Position numbers and translations under genes: made by a program. The notes beneath the pieces were generated by a model. It searched no databases. It saw only the letters and a program-made list of their open reading frames with translations, and was not told the DNA's origin. From positions 3,162,001-3,226,000 of the forward strand of contig CAVYRG010000001.1 in the NCBI GenBank assembly GCA_963770915.1: 64,000 nt of DNA. The letters are read 5' to 3'. Positions within the stretch are counted from its first letter, which is position 1; every line of letters starts with the position of its first letter. Shown here in pieces: positions 1-9,176 of this stretch. Source of the DNA: PALSA-270 sp963770915 (GTDB taxonomy: Bacteria > Acidobacteriota > Terriglobia > Terriglobales > Acidobacteriaceae).

Positions 1-2135
1 AAAGAAGTACTGAGCGAATTTGCCGCCGGCGAACGGATCCCAGAATAGCTGCGTGTCGAAGAAGCGAGTGCGGAATTCCGCGACGATCTGATCGGCAGTC
101 ATCGGAAATATTCGGGTTCTGAATTTTCACCAGCGCCTTCGCGGCGAGCAGCATGGCGCGATAGGCCTTTTTGCCGGCCTCTTCGATGTTCCCCGCTTCG
201 AAGGCCAACTGGCCTTCGAAGAGTTCGCGTTCGGCGGCGGCCATCTCGAAATCAAAGGGAGAAACAACTTCGCCCGCGCACTCGCCGACGCCCATGTCGC
301 CCAGGCTGTATTCGCGCGGATCGCCCCAGTCGCTAAAGAACGAGCGGTCGCCGGTGGGCGGATGGGTCAGATCGTCGAGCATCTTCTTCAGTTCGGCCTT
401 GCCGATGCGCTTGACGAAATCCTTAAAGCTCTCGCCTTTGTTCCGGCTCGGCGACATAGCGCTCGGTGAGGCGCGTCACCACTTGCGGAATATTCTTCGA
501 GGGAATCGCCACCACCGGCAAGCCGTAAGAACCGGCGTTGTGCTCCCACTCGCCGCCGAGAACAACCTGGAAGTGCGGCACGGCGTAGCCTCCGAGCTTG
601 CGGCTCACGCCATAAAAGCCGAGGTCGGCCACGTGGTGCTGGCCGCAACTGTTGAAGCAGCCGCTGATCTTGATGTGCAGATTCTGTACTGCTTCGTCCA
701 GCTGGAAGCTTTTTTCGGCGAGTCGTTCCGCAGTTCACCGGCGAGTCCGCGGGAGGAGGAAATTCCCAGCTTGCAGGTGTCGGTGCCGGGGCAGGCGACG
801 ATGTCGACGATCGTGCCCGCGCCCGGGGCTGCCCAGGCGCACTGCATCCAGCGCTTTGTAGAGCTCGGGCAGATCGCTCTGGCTGACCCAGCGAATGACG
901 AAATTTTGCTCGACGGTGGTGCGAATGGTTTCCTTGGTGAAGCGGCGAACGATGTCAGCCAACGAACGTAGTTGGTTGGCGGTGATGTCGCCTAGAGGCA
1001 GGGCGACGGTCACAGTCACATATCCCGCCTGCTTCTGCGGGCGGATGTTGGTCTTCAGCCAGCGTTCGAAGGGCTCCGAAGTCGTGATCGAAACCAGAGC
1101 CGGCAGTTCCCCGGCGGGGCGCAACGGCGCTTCCTGCGATTGCAGCGCTTCCTGAATGTATTCGGTCCAGCGCGGATCGAACGGCAGAGTTTTGCGCTCT
1201 TCGCGGACCAGCTCTTTGAATTTTTCGATGCCGAGATCGTGAACCAGGAATTTAATCCGCGCCCGATTGCGGTTCTTCTTCTCGCCAAGCTTGGCGAACA
1301 CGCGAGCGATGGCCTGGGCCAGCGGCAATAATTCTTCTGGCGGAACGAACGAGTCGAACAACTTCGCCTGGTAAGGAACGGTGCCCAGTCCGCCGCCGAC
1401 GTAGATTTCAAAACCGATTTTCTCTTTGCCGTCTTCCACTCGCCTGACTGCGATCAGGCCAAGATCATGCATGCTGGTAAGGCCGCAGGCGTGCTGGGAG
1501 CATCCGCTGAACGCCGGCTTGAACTTTCGGCCGAAGTTCTGGCAATCGGGATGGCCGAGCAGGAATTTCGAAAGCGCGCGGGAGTAAGGCGTGACATCGA
1601 AGACTTCGTCCTGGCAAACGCCGGCGTAGGGGCAGGCGGTTACGTTGCGGACCGAGTTGCCGCAGGCCTCGCGCGTGGTGATGCCCGCGGCCGCTAGGCG
1701 GCGCATGATGCTGGGCGTGTCGTCGATGTGGACGTAGTGGAGCTGAAAGTCCTGGCGGGTGGTCACGTGCGCAATGCCGTCGGAGTATTCCTCCGCCAGT
1801 TCGGCCAGGGTCTCAAGCTGCGCGGCGTTCAGGCCACCGCCGGGAATCTTGATGCGCTGCATGCCCGGTGCGTCCCACAGGGTCATCGGACCCTTGGTCA
1901 GCTCGCCGGAGGGATAAGCCATCTGCTGGACTTTGGTTCCGTCGTGGCGCTGGCCATTGTCGTAGCGCTGGCCGTAAGCGCCGCGGCGAAGGCGCGTTTC
2001 GGCAAAGACGCGCTCGTCGAGCTTGCCCTGTTTGCGCAGCGCGATGTCGGTTTCGAACGAGTCAATCTCGTGGGCGAGGTCGTCCGGCATTTTCCCGGCG
2101 AGATGCTCTTTCCAAAGTGCGTTGGATGCTTTCAT
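1..2135 (-). CDS. nirA: Ferredoxin-type nitrite/sulfite reductase, partial and frameshifted
   Basis: Siroheme/[4Fe-4S] assimilatory reductase, taking nitrite to ammonia or sulfite to sulfide. The cofactor-binding cysteines are visible in two frames: CPGTDTC (C-x5-C) near 780 and CFNSC (C-x3-C) near 655. The protein is coherent only if the frame is changed near 828, 724, 428 and 100; after the last shift the C-terminal part (FFDTQLFWDPFAGGKFAQYF) runs off the left edge. I place the start at ATG 2135; an upstream TTG at 2156 lies inside a terminator hairpin and is unlikely. The cysteine-type leader upstream argues for sulfite rather than nitrite as the main substrate. Because other essential genes nearby are broken in the same way, sequence errors are more likely than a true pseudogene. 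Confidence 0.85.
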
Positions 2136-2154
2136 AGCAATGTCCGCAAAACGC

Positions 2155-2191
2155 AAAAGGCCCGCTAGCCGTCATGGCGAGTGGGCCTTTT
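2155..2191 (-). terminator. Terminator hairpin before the nirA-like start (attenuator)
   Basis: On the minus strand a perfect 9-bp stem pairs AAAAGGCCC with GGGCCTTTT and is followed by TTTTGCGTTTT. It ends 20 bases before ATG 2135. The left arm is extended by CTCGCC, which can pair either within this hairpin or with GGCGCGTGG at 2237-2229 inside the leader ORF (8 of 9 positions). This gives mutually exclusive terminator and antiterminator forms. The arrangement is seen directly; the regulatory role is inferred. Confidence 0.7.
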
Positions 2192-2219
2192 GCATCAGCT
2201 TAAGAATAAGAGCCTTAGT

Positions 2220-2303
2220 TCAAGTCCTCCACGCGCCAGATGTGGGCGTGCAACAACACAAGCACATGCACTTCGCCCATCCTTTGTTCCGGCAGCGTGC
2301 CAT
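2220..2303 (-). CDS. Polycysteine leader peptide (27 aa), putative cysteine attenuator
   Basis: A 27-codon ORF runs from ATG 2303 to TGA 2220. Six codons are Cys: residues 4, 12, 14, 16, 17 and 18; residues 12-18 read CMCLCCC. The ATG begins 7 bases after a good -10 box, so the message would start at the start codon (leaderless). Just after the Cys run, CACGCC (2250-2245) can pair with GGCGCG further along, and GGCGCGTGG (2237-2229) can pair with the left arm of the terminator. This is the 1:2, 2:3, 3:4 logic of amino-acid attenuators. Leaderless polycysteine ORFs acting as cysteine-responsive attenuators are known in mycobacteria; I am not aware of this in Acidobacteriota. A second frame (ATG 2280, 21 codons, Val/Leu-rich) overlaps it and has no usable Shine-Dalgarno site. 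Confidence 0.65.
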   Translation of the reverse strand: MARCRNKGWAKCMCLCCCTPTSGAWRT

Positions 2304-2309
2304 TTGTTT

Positions 2310-2338
2310 AGGCTAACGAAGCTGGCCGCCCATGTCAA
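2310..2338 (-). promoter_or_regulatory. Sigma-70 type promoter of the polycysteine leader and reductase
   Basis: The minus strand carries a perfect TTGACA at 2338-2333, a 17-base spacer and TAGCCT at 2315-2310. The predicted transcription start falls at about 2304-2302, on the leader ATG. The region between this and pyrE (2339-2472) shows no further gene. A TATCTT at 2459-2464, only 8 bases before the pyrE ATG, could be a -10 for a leaderless pyrE message, but no matching -35 is present. Confidence 0.6.
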
Positions 2339-2472
2339 CCCGGTTTGGCGCGGCTTCCGCCAAGCGGTGCGATGTCTTTCGTCCGAGCTGGTCCAGGGCG
2401 AGATTCAGCTCCAGGACGTTGACCTGGGGCTCGGCCTGCTCGGCAAGGCGTGCCGTGTTATCTTAAGTTTTC

Positions 2473-3039
2473 ATGCCGACCGCTCGCGAGGAACTCCTGC
2501 AATTGCTGGCCAGCAAGTCATTCCGGCTGGGCGAATTTAAGCTTTCTTCCGGCGGGAGCAGCGACTACTACATCGACTGCCGCACCACGACGCTCGATGC
2601 ACGAGGAGCACAGCTCATCGGCCGCGTCTTCCTGGAGGAAATCCAGCGACGTGGCTGGACGCCGAAAGCCGTCGGCGGTCTGACGATGGGAGCGGATCCC
2701 ATCGTTGTCGCGGTGGCAATCGCTAGTGGTGAGGTCAACGGTTTCCTGGTCCGCAAAGCCGAGAAGCAGCATGGCACTGGACAGAGAATTGAAGGCTATC
2801 GCGAGAAGGGTGCGCGGGTAGTGATCGTGGATGACGTTTGCACGACTGGCGCTTCGACCATCCAGGCTATTGAGGCTGCTCGTGAATTCGGCTTTGAGGT
2901 TATCGGTGCCATGTGCCTGGTGGAGCGCGAGGAGGCCGGTGGGCGTCCTAATGTGGAGAAAGCGGCCGCGCCTGCGCCATTCGTCGCGATCTTCACGGCG
3001 AGTGACGTGCGCAAACAGCATTTGGCGCTGAGCCATTAG
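2473..3039 (+). CDS. pyrE: Orotate phosphoribosyltransferase
   Basis: Transfers the phosphoribosyl group of PRPP to orotate to give orotidine 5'-phosphate in pyrimidine synthesis (cytosol). The 188-aa length is normal for the short OPRTase class. The PRPP-binding motif VVIVDDVCTTGAST is at about residues 116-129, and the flexible catalytic loop KAEKQHGTGQ at about 95-104. No Shine-Dalgarno sequence precedes ATG 2473. The gene diverges from the reductase on the left and is followed by mtnA on the same strand. Confidence 0.95.
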   Translation: MPTAREELLQLLASKSFRLGEFKLSSGGSSDYYIDCRTTTLDARGAQLIGRVFLEEIQRRGWTPKAVGGLTMGADPIVVAVAIASGEVNGFLVRKAEKQHGTGQRIEGYREKGARVVIVDDVCTTGASTIQAIEAAREFGFEVIGAMCLVEREEAGGRPNVEKAAAPAPFVAIFTASDVRKQHLALSH

Positions 3040-3091
3040 CTTTGTGCTATTGAATGGGCACGACTGCGGTGGGGCGCCGGAGCCAAAGGGC

Positions 3092-3129
3092 GAATTGCGA
3101 ACGACCAGGGACCAAGGACCAACGACTGA
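3092..3129. repeat. Dispersed GACCAACGACC-type repeat (family E)
   Basis: Short direct repeats of the type ACGACCAGGGACCAAGGACCA fill the pyrE-mtnA gap. The same word, in inverted orientation, flanks part of rsmH (15867-15982). I see no gene here. Confidence 0.5.
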
Positions 3130-3132
3130 CTT

Positions 3133-4182
3133 ATGATTCAAACCCTCGAGTGGACTGACGCGGGCGTACGCTTCATCGACCAGACCAAGCTGCCCACCGA
3201 AGAAACCTACGTTGTCGCCAAAACCTACGACGAGGTTGCGGACATCATCCGCACCATGGTCGTTCGCGGGGCGCCGGCCATTGGCGTGGCGGCGGCCATG
3301 GGGATCGCGCTCGGCGTCAAGAACTCTAAAGCCTCTTCGGTTGGCGAACTGAAAAGCGATTTCGATCAAATGTGCGAAGTAATCGGCAAAACCCGGCCCA
3401 CGGCCGTAAATCTGTTCTGGGCCATCGCGCGCATGCGCGACAAGTTTGAATCGCTGCGCGTGCGGCCCCTGCCCCAGATCAAGCAAGGGTTAATCGAGGA
3501 AGCGCAGCGCATGCACGCGGAGGATATCGCAGCGAACCAGGCGATGGGCCGCCACGGGGCAACTCTCATGCCCGCCTCCGGCGGGGTGCTTACGCACTGC
3601 AATGCCGGCGCGCTCGCGACCTGCGGATATGGCACGGCGCTGGGCGTGATTCGCGCCGCGGTCGAGCAGGGGAAGAAGATTCACGTCTATGCCGACGAGA
3701 CGCGGCCTTTTTTGCAGGGCTCGCGCTTGACGGCCTGGGAGTTGATGAAAGACGGCATTCCCACCACCGTTATTTCCGACAACATGGCCGGCGCCATGAT
3801 GAAGCAGGGCAAGATCGCGGCGATCGTCGTAGGCGCCGACCGCATTGCCGCCAACGGAGACGTTGCCAACAAAATCGGAACCTACACTGTTGCGGTGCTC
3901 GCCAAAGAACACGGCATTCCTTTCTATGTTGCCGCGCCTTTTTCCACCGTCGATCTGGCCACGCCGGATGGCAGCAAGATTCCCATTGAGCAGCGCCATG
4001 CGAAAGAAGTCACGCATATTGCCGGGAAGCAGATGGTTCCCGAGGGCGTGCAGGTGGAGAATCCGGCGTTCGACGTGACGCCGGCGAAATATGTCAGCGC
4101 CATCGTCACCGAGCGTGGAATTGCCCGTGCGCCGTATGAAGCTTCGCTACGCCAGCTGGAAGGGGCGGCGATCGCTCACTAG
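3133..4182 (+). CDS. mtnA: S-methyl-5-thioribose-1-phosphate isomerase
   Basis: Isomerises methylthioribose-1-phosphate to methylthioribulose-1-phosphate in the methionine salvage pathway (cytosol). The 349-aa protein has the N-terminal RGAPAIG phosphate-binding motif (residues 45-51), the catalytic cysteine in THCNAG (Cys156) and the catalytic aspartate in GADRIA (Asp236), all as in MtnA rather than the related eIF2B subunits. No other salvage gene lies beside it. The start ATG 3133 gives a full-length N-terminus. Confidence 0.95.
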   Translation: MIQTLEWTDAGVRFIDQTKLPTEETYVVAKTYDEVADIIRTMVVRGAPAIGVAAAMGIALGVKNSKASSVGELKSDFDQMCEVIGKTRPTAVNLFWAIARMRDKFESLRVRPLPQIKQGLIEEAQRMHAEDIAANQAMGRHGATLMPASGGVLTHCNAGALATCGYGTALGVIRAAVEQGKKIHVYADETRPFLQGSRLTAWELMKDGIPTTVISDNMAGAMMKQGKIAAIVVGADRIAANGDVANKIGTYTVAVLAKEHGIPFYVAAPFSTVDLATPDGSKIPIEQRHAKEVTHIAGKQMVPEGVQVENPAFDVTPAKYVSAIVTERGIARAPYEASLRQLEGAAIAH

Positions 4183-4262
4183 CTTCTGCGCTGCAGATCA
4201 TATTAGCTTCAAGTTGTGTTTTCTTTGGTGTCGTGTCGGTCTCAATCCGGGCCACCGATTCA

Positions 4263-4928
4263 ATGTTCGAAATCTCCCAATCCCAACTGACGTTCGAAAG
4301 TGGGGGCAAACCGATCACGCTTGATCGTTTTGCGCCCAAGGCCGGCGGCCGACGATTCCCAGCGGTGATCGGACTGCATGGGTCCGGGGGCGGACATGCC
4401 ACCATGGCTGAGCCCGCGGCTTCTCTCGCGAAGCAGGGCTTCGCGGTCTACGTGCTGCACTATTTCGACCGCACCGGCACGCGGGGCGTCGTCGACAAAG
4501 CGGTCATTTTTCGCAATTTTCCCGCGTGGATGAAAACGCTGTGGGACGGAATCAGCTTCGTCGAGCGCCAGCCGGAAGTCGATCCAGAGCGGATCGGCCT
4601 TCTCGGTTTTTCGCTTGGCGCGTATCTGGCTCTCTCGGATGCCGCCATCGATTCGCGGGTTCAGGCGGTCGTCGAGTTCTTCGGCGGATTGCCGAAGGAA
4701 ATAAAATTCTTCATGCGCCGTCTTTGCCCGGTTCTCATTCTGCACGGCGATGCCGATCAGACGGTTCCGGTGGAAGAGGCCTACCACCTGCAGAAAGTGC
4801 TGGAGCAGAAAGGCATTGCTTACGAGCTGCAGATCTATGCCGGCGCGGGGCATCATTTCACTGGGGAAGTATGGCGGGACGCGGGTCTCCGCACGGTGGC
4901 ATTCCTGAAAGAGCATCTGAATGGCTGA
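4263..4928 (+). CDS. Dienelactone hydrolase family alpha/beta hydrolase
   Basis: A 221-aa cytosolic alpha/beta hydrolase. The nucleophile elbow GFSLG (Ser117), HGDADQTVP (acid Asp165) and GAGHHF (His197 or 198) make a plausible catalytic triad, and the oxyanion-side motif GLHGSGGG lies at 37-44. The layout is that of the dienelactone hydrolase family, but the true substrate cannot be told; most members outside chloroaromatic pathways have unknown esters or lactones as substrates. ATG 4263 is preferred over a GTG ten codons upstream because it directly precedes the first beta strand. Confidence 0.8.
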   Translation: MFEISQSQLTFESGGKPITLDRFAPKAGGRRFPAVIGLHGSGGGHATMAEPAASLAKQGFAVYVLHYFDRTGTRGVVDKAVIFRNFPAWMKTLWDGISFVERQPEVDPERIGLLGFSLGAYLALSDAAIDSRVQAVVEFFGGLPKEIKFFMRRLCPVLILHGDADQTVPVEEAYHLQKVLEQKGIAYELQIYAGAGHHFTGEVWRDAGLRTVAFLKEHLNG

Positions 4929-5023
4929 GCCGGGTTGCCGCGGCTATCAGTCGTCCCCTCATGATTGAACTTTCTTCCAGCCCGTTTCGTAGAATCAAGT
5001 GACGAACGTCGGAGGGTCTAACC

Positions 5024-5224
5024 ATGCTTACCTTCCTGCTGTGGTGCATTCTTTTTGTTTTGTGCTGGCCGCTGGCGCTACTGGCATTGGTGCTATATCC
5101 GGTGGTATGGCTGCTTCTGCTTCCGTTTCGTATTTTGGGGATTGCAGTGCACGGGGTGCTGGAGTTGGTGTGGGCCATCGTCACGCTTCCCGCGCGCCTG
5201 CTGACTGCGCCGTTCCGGATCTGA
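5024..5224 (+). CDS. Small hydrophobic membrane protein (66 aa)
   Basis: A 66-aa protein that is almost wholly hydrophobic, with one or two membrane segments across residues 1-35 and an amphipathic stretch with LPFRI and APFRI repeats near both ends. A good ribosome site (GGAGGG) lies 9 bases before ATG 5024. I do not recognise the family. It may be an inner-membrane micro-protein; no partner is evident from its neighbours. Confidence 0.6.
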   Translation: MLTFLLWCILFVLCWPLALLALVLYPVVWLLLLPFRILGIAVHGVLELVWAIVTLPARLLTAPFRI

Positions 5225-5312
5225 AACTGGGGAGCCCCTTACGGAAGACGCCTGGAGCAGGCTAAGGCGCCAGCTAGCGACGGTAAGCGTACCCTGTTAC
5301 CATCACCTGAGG

Positions 5313-6236
5313 ATGGCGCCGAGCAAGCGTTCCGCCGCGAGCCCACAATCTGCTCGCAAGAAAATTTCGCGCGATGGCCGCGGTCCCGGCGAATTGGTCA
5401 TCATCACCGGCATGAGCGGATCGGGGAAGGCCTCGGTCCTGAAAGCCTTTGAAGACCTCGGCTATTACTGCGTGGACAACCTGCCCGTGGGCCTGATCCC
5501 GCGCTTTGCTGAACTGATTGGGCAATCCTCCGAAATTGAGCGCACCGCGCTGGTGGTGGACGTTCGCGAAGGCCCACAGCTCAAGGCTCTTCCTGCCATT
5601 GTGAAATCCGTGAAGCGTCTTTTGCCCACCCGGATGCTTTTTCTGGAAGCTTCCGACGCGGTGCTGCTGCGGCGTTTCAGCGAGACTCGCCGGCCGCATC
5701 CTCTTGGCACTGGATCCACCGTGAAAGCGTCGCTGGCGACGGAGCGGCAGCACCTGCGCAGCATCGGGCCGTGGCCGACGTGGTGATGGACACCTCCAAG
5801 TTCAATGTGCACGAACTGCGGCGCCTACATCACTGAGCGCTTCCATAAGCAGGAATCGGAGAAGAGCATCCTGGTCTCCTGCGTAAGCTTCGGGTTCCGG
5901 CATGGCATTCCCGAAGAGGCGGATCTGGTGTTCGATGTGCGCTTCCTGCCTAATCCTCATTTTGTCCCGGCATTTCGTCCGCTCACGGGACGCGATCCGA
6001 AGGTGGCGAAATACATTCGCTCGTTCCCGCAGACCACCGAATTCATTGATCGCATCTCGGAATTGCTGATCTATCTGCTGCCGCATTACATCCACGAAGG
6101 CAAGAGTTACCTAACCATTGCATTTGGCTGTACCGGGGGCCAGCATCGTTCGGTCATGATTGCCGAAGAAGCCGGCCGGCGCCTGCGCAAGGCTGGGTAC
6201 CGGGTGAAGGTCATGCATCGGGACAGCCCGAAGTAG
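5313..6236 (+). CDS. rapZ: RapZ/YvcJ-family nucleotide-binding protein, frameshifted
   Basis: P-loop protein of the RapZ (YvcJ) family, which binds nucleotides and, in enterobacteria, small RNAs that control glucosamine-6-phosphate synthase. The Walker A motif GMSGSGKAS, the signature VDNLP and the C-terminal CTGGQHRSV motif are all present. The protein is continuous only with frame changes near 5773 (extra segment ends in a stop at 5786) and near 5824; between them VADVVMDTSKFNVHELRR is read in a third frame. The N-terminus carries a basic extension of about 25 residues before the P-loop. Its position upstream of cell envelope genes fits a role in amino-sugar control, but that is inference. 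Confidence 0.85.
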
Positions 6237-6380
6237 CCGGCGGAGTCGTTGCGCCCTGACCTTGCATGCGATGGTGCGCAGCCGAATCGGCTCGCCACAA
6301 CTGCAGTAGAATAGGCGCTTGTATCACATGCCCATTCCATCCGCAGCGGTTCTTGCCCACCCGCATCCGGAGGCTGCTCT

Positions 6381-8245
6381 ATGCGGCAGGTGATGCGCAT
6401 CGTCCGCTACGTGCTGCCGTTCATTCTGCAGTTGTGGACCGGCGTACTGATGCTGGCCGCGGTTGGGGTCCTGGAAGCTTTCCGCCTGGTGCTCATCAAG
6501 CCGATTCTTGACCAGGTGCTCACGCCTGGATCCGGCGCGCAGGATATCCCGCTTCCCATTTCCGGGCATCACACCGTGTACCTGCAGGACTTCGTTCCCG
6601 CGCATTTTCACGGCAATGCCTGGACGGTCGTGGCCTATGCCCTGGTCGCGTCGTCCATTTTGCGTGGTATCTTCGATTACTTTGGAACTTACCTGGTGAA
6701 TCACGCCGGTTTCGGCATGATTACCAACTTGCGCAACGACCTATACAACTCGTTGCTCAAGCGCTCGGCCGCGTTTTTTCAAAAGCACACGACCGGGACT
6801 TTGATCTCCACGATCATCAGCGACATTGAGCGTGTGCAAACTGCAATGTCGAGCATTCTGGCCGAGTTCCTGCAGCAGTTCTTCACATTTCTCTTCACCG
6901 GTGTATGTAGTCATTATCTGGGGGCGGCGCCTGGCCTGGGTCTTGCTGTTGTTTGTCCCGTTCATCATTTATTCCGCCACGCGGATTGGGCGCCAGGTGC
7001 GGCGCACTACGCGAGGCGGGCAGGACAAACTGGCGGATATCCAGAACGTGCTGCAAGAGACCATCTCCGGCAACCGCATCGTGAAGGCCTTCAACATGGA
7101 AACCTGGGAGATGGCGCGCTTCCGCGCCGCGGCGCAGCGTTTGTTCCGGGCGAATCTGCGCTCGGTTGCTGCCGCATCCGTAAGTTCTCCTCTTATGGAT
7201 GTGTTTGGCGCGATCTCCATTGCTTTGCTGCTGCTGCTGGGCCACAACGAGATCACGCATGGTAAGTTCACGCAAGGTACATTTGTGACCTTCATCGCGG
7301 CAGTGTTCAGCTTGTACAATCCCGTCCGCAAGTTCGCGCTTTTCTATAACAGTTTTCAGCAAGCGGCGGGGGCATCGTCGGAAATTTTCCGGTTTATGGA
7401 CACCGAAGACGAAGTCCGCGAGAAGCCCGGCGCCAAAGCTCTTCCGCATTTCTCGCAAGGCATCCGCTTTGAAAACGCGTGCTTTTCTTACGATGCCTCC
7501 GGCCACGACGCACGGGAGGTGCTCTACCGCCATCAACCTGGAGGTCAAAGCCGGCGAGGTTCTGGCGCTGGTGGGGTCGAGCGGCGCGGGCAAGAGCACG
7601 CTGGTCCATCTGATTCCGCGCTTTTTCGACGTGACCGGCGGACGCCTGCTGATCGATGGCCGTGATGTGCGCGACGTAACGATTTCCTCGTTGCGGTCGC
7701 AAATCGGCATCGTCACCCAGGAAACCGTGCTCTTCAACGACACGGTGCGCAATAACATTGCCTATGGCCAGCCCGTGGGTTTCGCAGAAGACGGTCGAGG
7801 CCGCGGCTCGCGCCGCCCTGGCGCATGACTTCATTCTGGAGATGCCGGCGAAGTACGATACGGTGATTGGCGAGCGTGGGCTGCTGCTTTCCGGTGGGGA
7901 GCGCCAGCGCATTGCGATCGCGCGGGCCCTGCTGAAGAACGCGCCCATTCTGATTCTCGACGAGGCCACCTCGGCGTTGGACAGCGAATCGGAATCGCTG
8001 GTGCAAGCGGCGCTTGCAGAATCTGATGGCTGGGCGCACCGTGGTGGTGATCGCGCACCGTCTTTCTACGGTTCGCCGCGCTGACCGCATCGTGGTGCTG
8101 GAGAACGGAACGCATCGCCGACATCGGATCGCATGAAGAACTGATGAAGAAACTCGGCACCTATCATCGGCTTTACGAACTGCAGTTTGCCGAGGCGGAG
8201 CCAGCCCAAGGCGGGAATCGCAGGCCAATGAATGCGGGCAGATGA
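6381..8245 (+). CDS. msbA: MsbA-like ABC exporter (permease-ATPase fusion), frameshifted
   Basis: Half-size ABC exporter of about 600 residues: an N-terminal six-helix membrane domain (6381-7440) and a C-terminal ATPase with Walker A GSSGAGKST, Q-loop TQET, signature LSGGERQR and Walker B ILILDEATSALD. The likely role is flipping lipid A-core or another lipid across the inner membrane, in keeping with lipid A genes elsewhere in the window; the substrate is inferred. Five frame changes are needed, near 6903, 7523, 7780, 8020 and 8108. A GGAGG site 7 bases before ATG 6381 sets the start. The stop at 8243-8245 overlaps an ATG in front of yicC. Confidence 0.8.
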
Positions 8246-8256
8246 TCACGAAAGCT

Positions 8257-9176
8257 ATGTCCATTCGCTCCATGACCGGATTTGCGCAAGTGAAGGGCCA
8301 GATCTCAGAAGCAGGGAACGCTGTCTCATCGAGCCAGGGGCGGCTGGGATTTACGCTTTCTCTCAAGTCGGTCAACCATCGATTTCTCGATCTCCATTTC
8401 CGGCTGCCCTCGCGATACCGATGCTCTGGAAATGAAACTCCGCCGCCTGCTCAAGGAAAAGCTGGGGCGCGGCCACGTGGAGCTGACGCTGAACCTCGAT
8501 CGCTCCGGCGGCGAGAGCTTTGCACTGAACCGGCAGATCGTGGGTGGCTACGTGCAGGCGTTTCGCGCCGCCGCGGCGGAGTTTAGCCTAGCTGCCGAGC
8601 CCGATCTGAATGCCATACTACGCCTGCCCGGCGCGCTTGATTCCGCGGGCCTGCCAGCGAACGGTTTTCTGGAGACTTCGGTTCTCGCCGCCACGGAAAA
8701 CGCTCTTGCGCAGCCTGAACCAAATGCGCGAGGAGGAAGGGCGAGGCATCGAGAAGGAACTCCGTGAACGGATGGCTCAGGTGCTGAGCGCCAGCCGCGG
8801 AGTAGAAAAGCACCGCCAGGCCGTTCTGCAGACTTACGCGGAACGCCTGAAGACTCGCTTGCAGGAATTGCTGGGCGCGCAGGTTGAGCCGGAGCGAATT
8901 CTGCAGGAAGCCGCTCTGCTGGTCGATCGCAGCGATATTCATGAAGAGCTGGTGCGCCTGCAAACCCACGTCGACCATTTTCTCGGGCTTCTGGAGGCGG
9001 GCGGTGAAGTCGGCAAGAAGCTGGATTTCCTTCTGCAGGAAATGAATCGCGAAGCCAACACTCTGCTTTCAAAAACCTCGGGCTTGGCGGGGGAAGCACT
9101 GCAAATCACCGAGATGGGGCTGGCGATCAAGACAGAAATCGAAAAGGCGCGCGAGCAGGTGCAGAACATCGAATGA
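8257..9176 (+). CDS. yicC: YicC/YloC family endoribonuclease, frameshifted
   Basis: Member of the YicC/YloC family, recently assigned as RNA endonucleases. The typical N-terminus IRSMTGF and SVNHRFLDL are followed, after a frame change near 8414, by DTDALEMKLRRLLKEKLGRG and, after another near 8710, by the conserved C-terminal domain with REANTLLSK. In many bacteria yicC lies directly before gmk, as here, where stop and start overlap (ATGA at 9173). ATG 8257 is chosen from the family N-terminus; ATG 8242 overlapping the msbA stop is possible. Confidence 0.8.

Noticed and set aside
2154..2156. TTG start for the reductase
   Set aside because: It lies within the terminator hairpin and has no ribosome site; ATG 2135 fits the family N-terminus.
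2205..2235. GTTCAAGTCC-like T-arm of a tRNA
   Set aside because: No matching stems or anticodon arm; the bases belong to the leader region.
2518..3486. Large minus-strand frame opposite pyrE and mtnA
   Set aside because: Shadow of two well-conserved genes; no family features.
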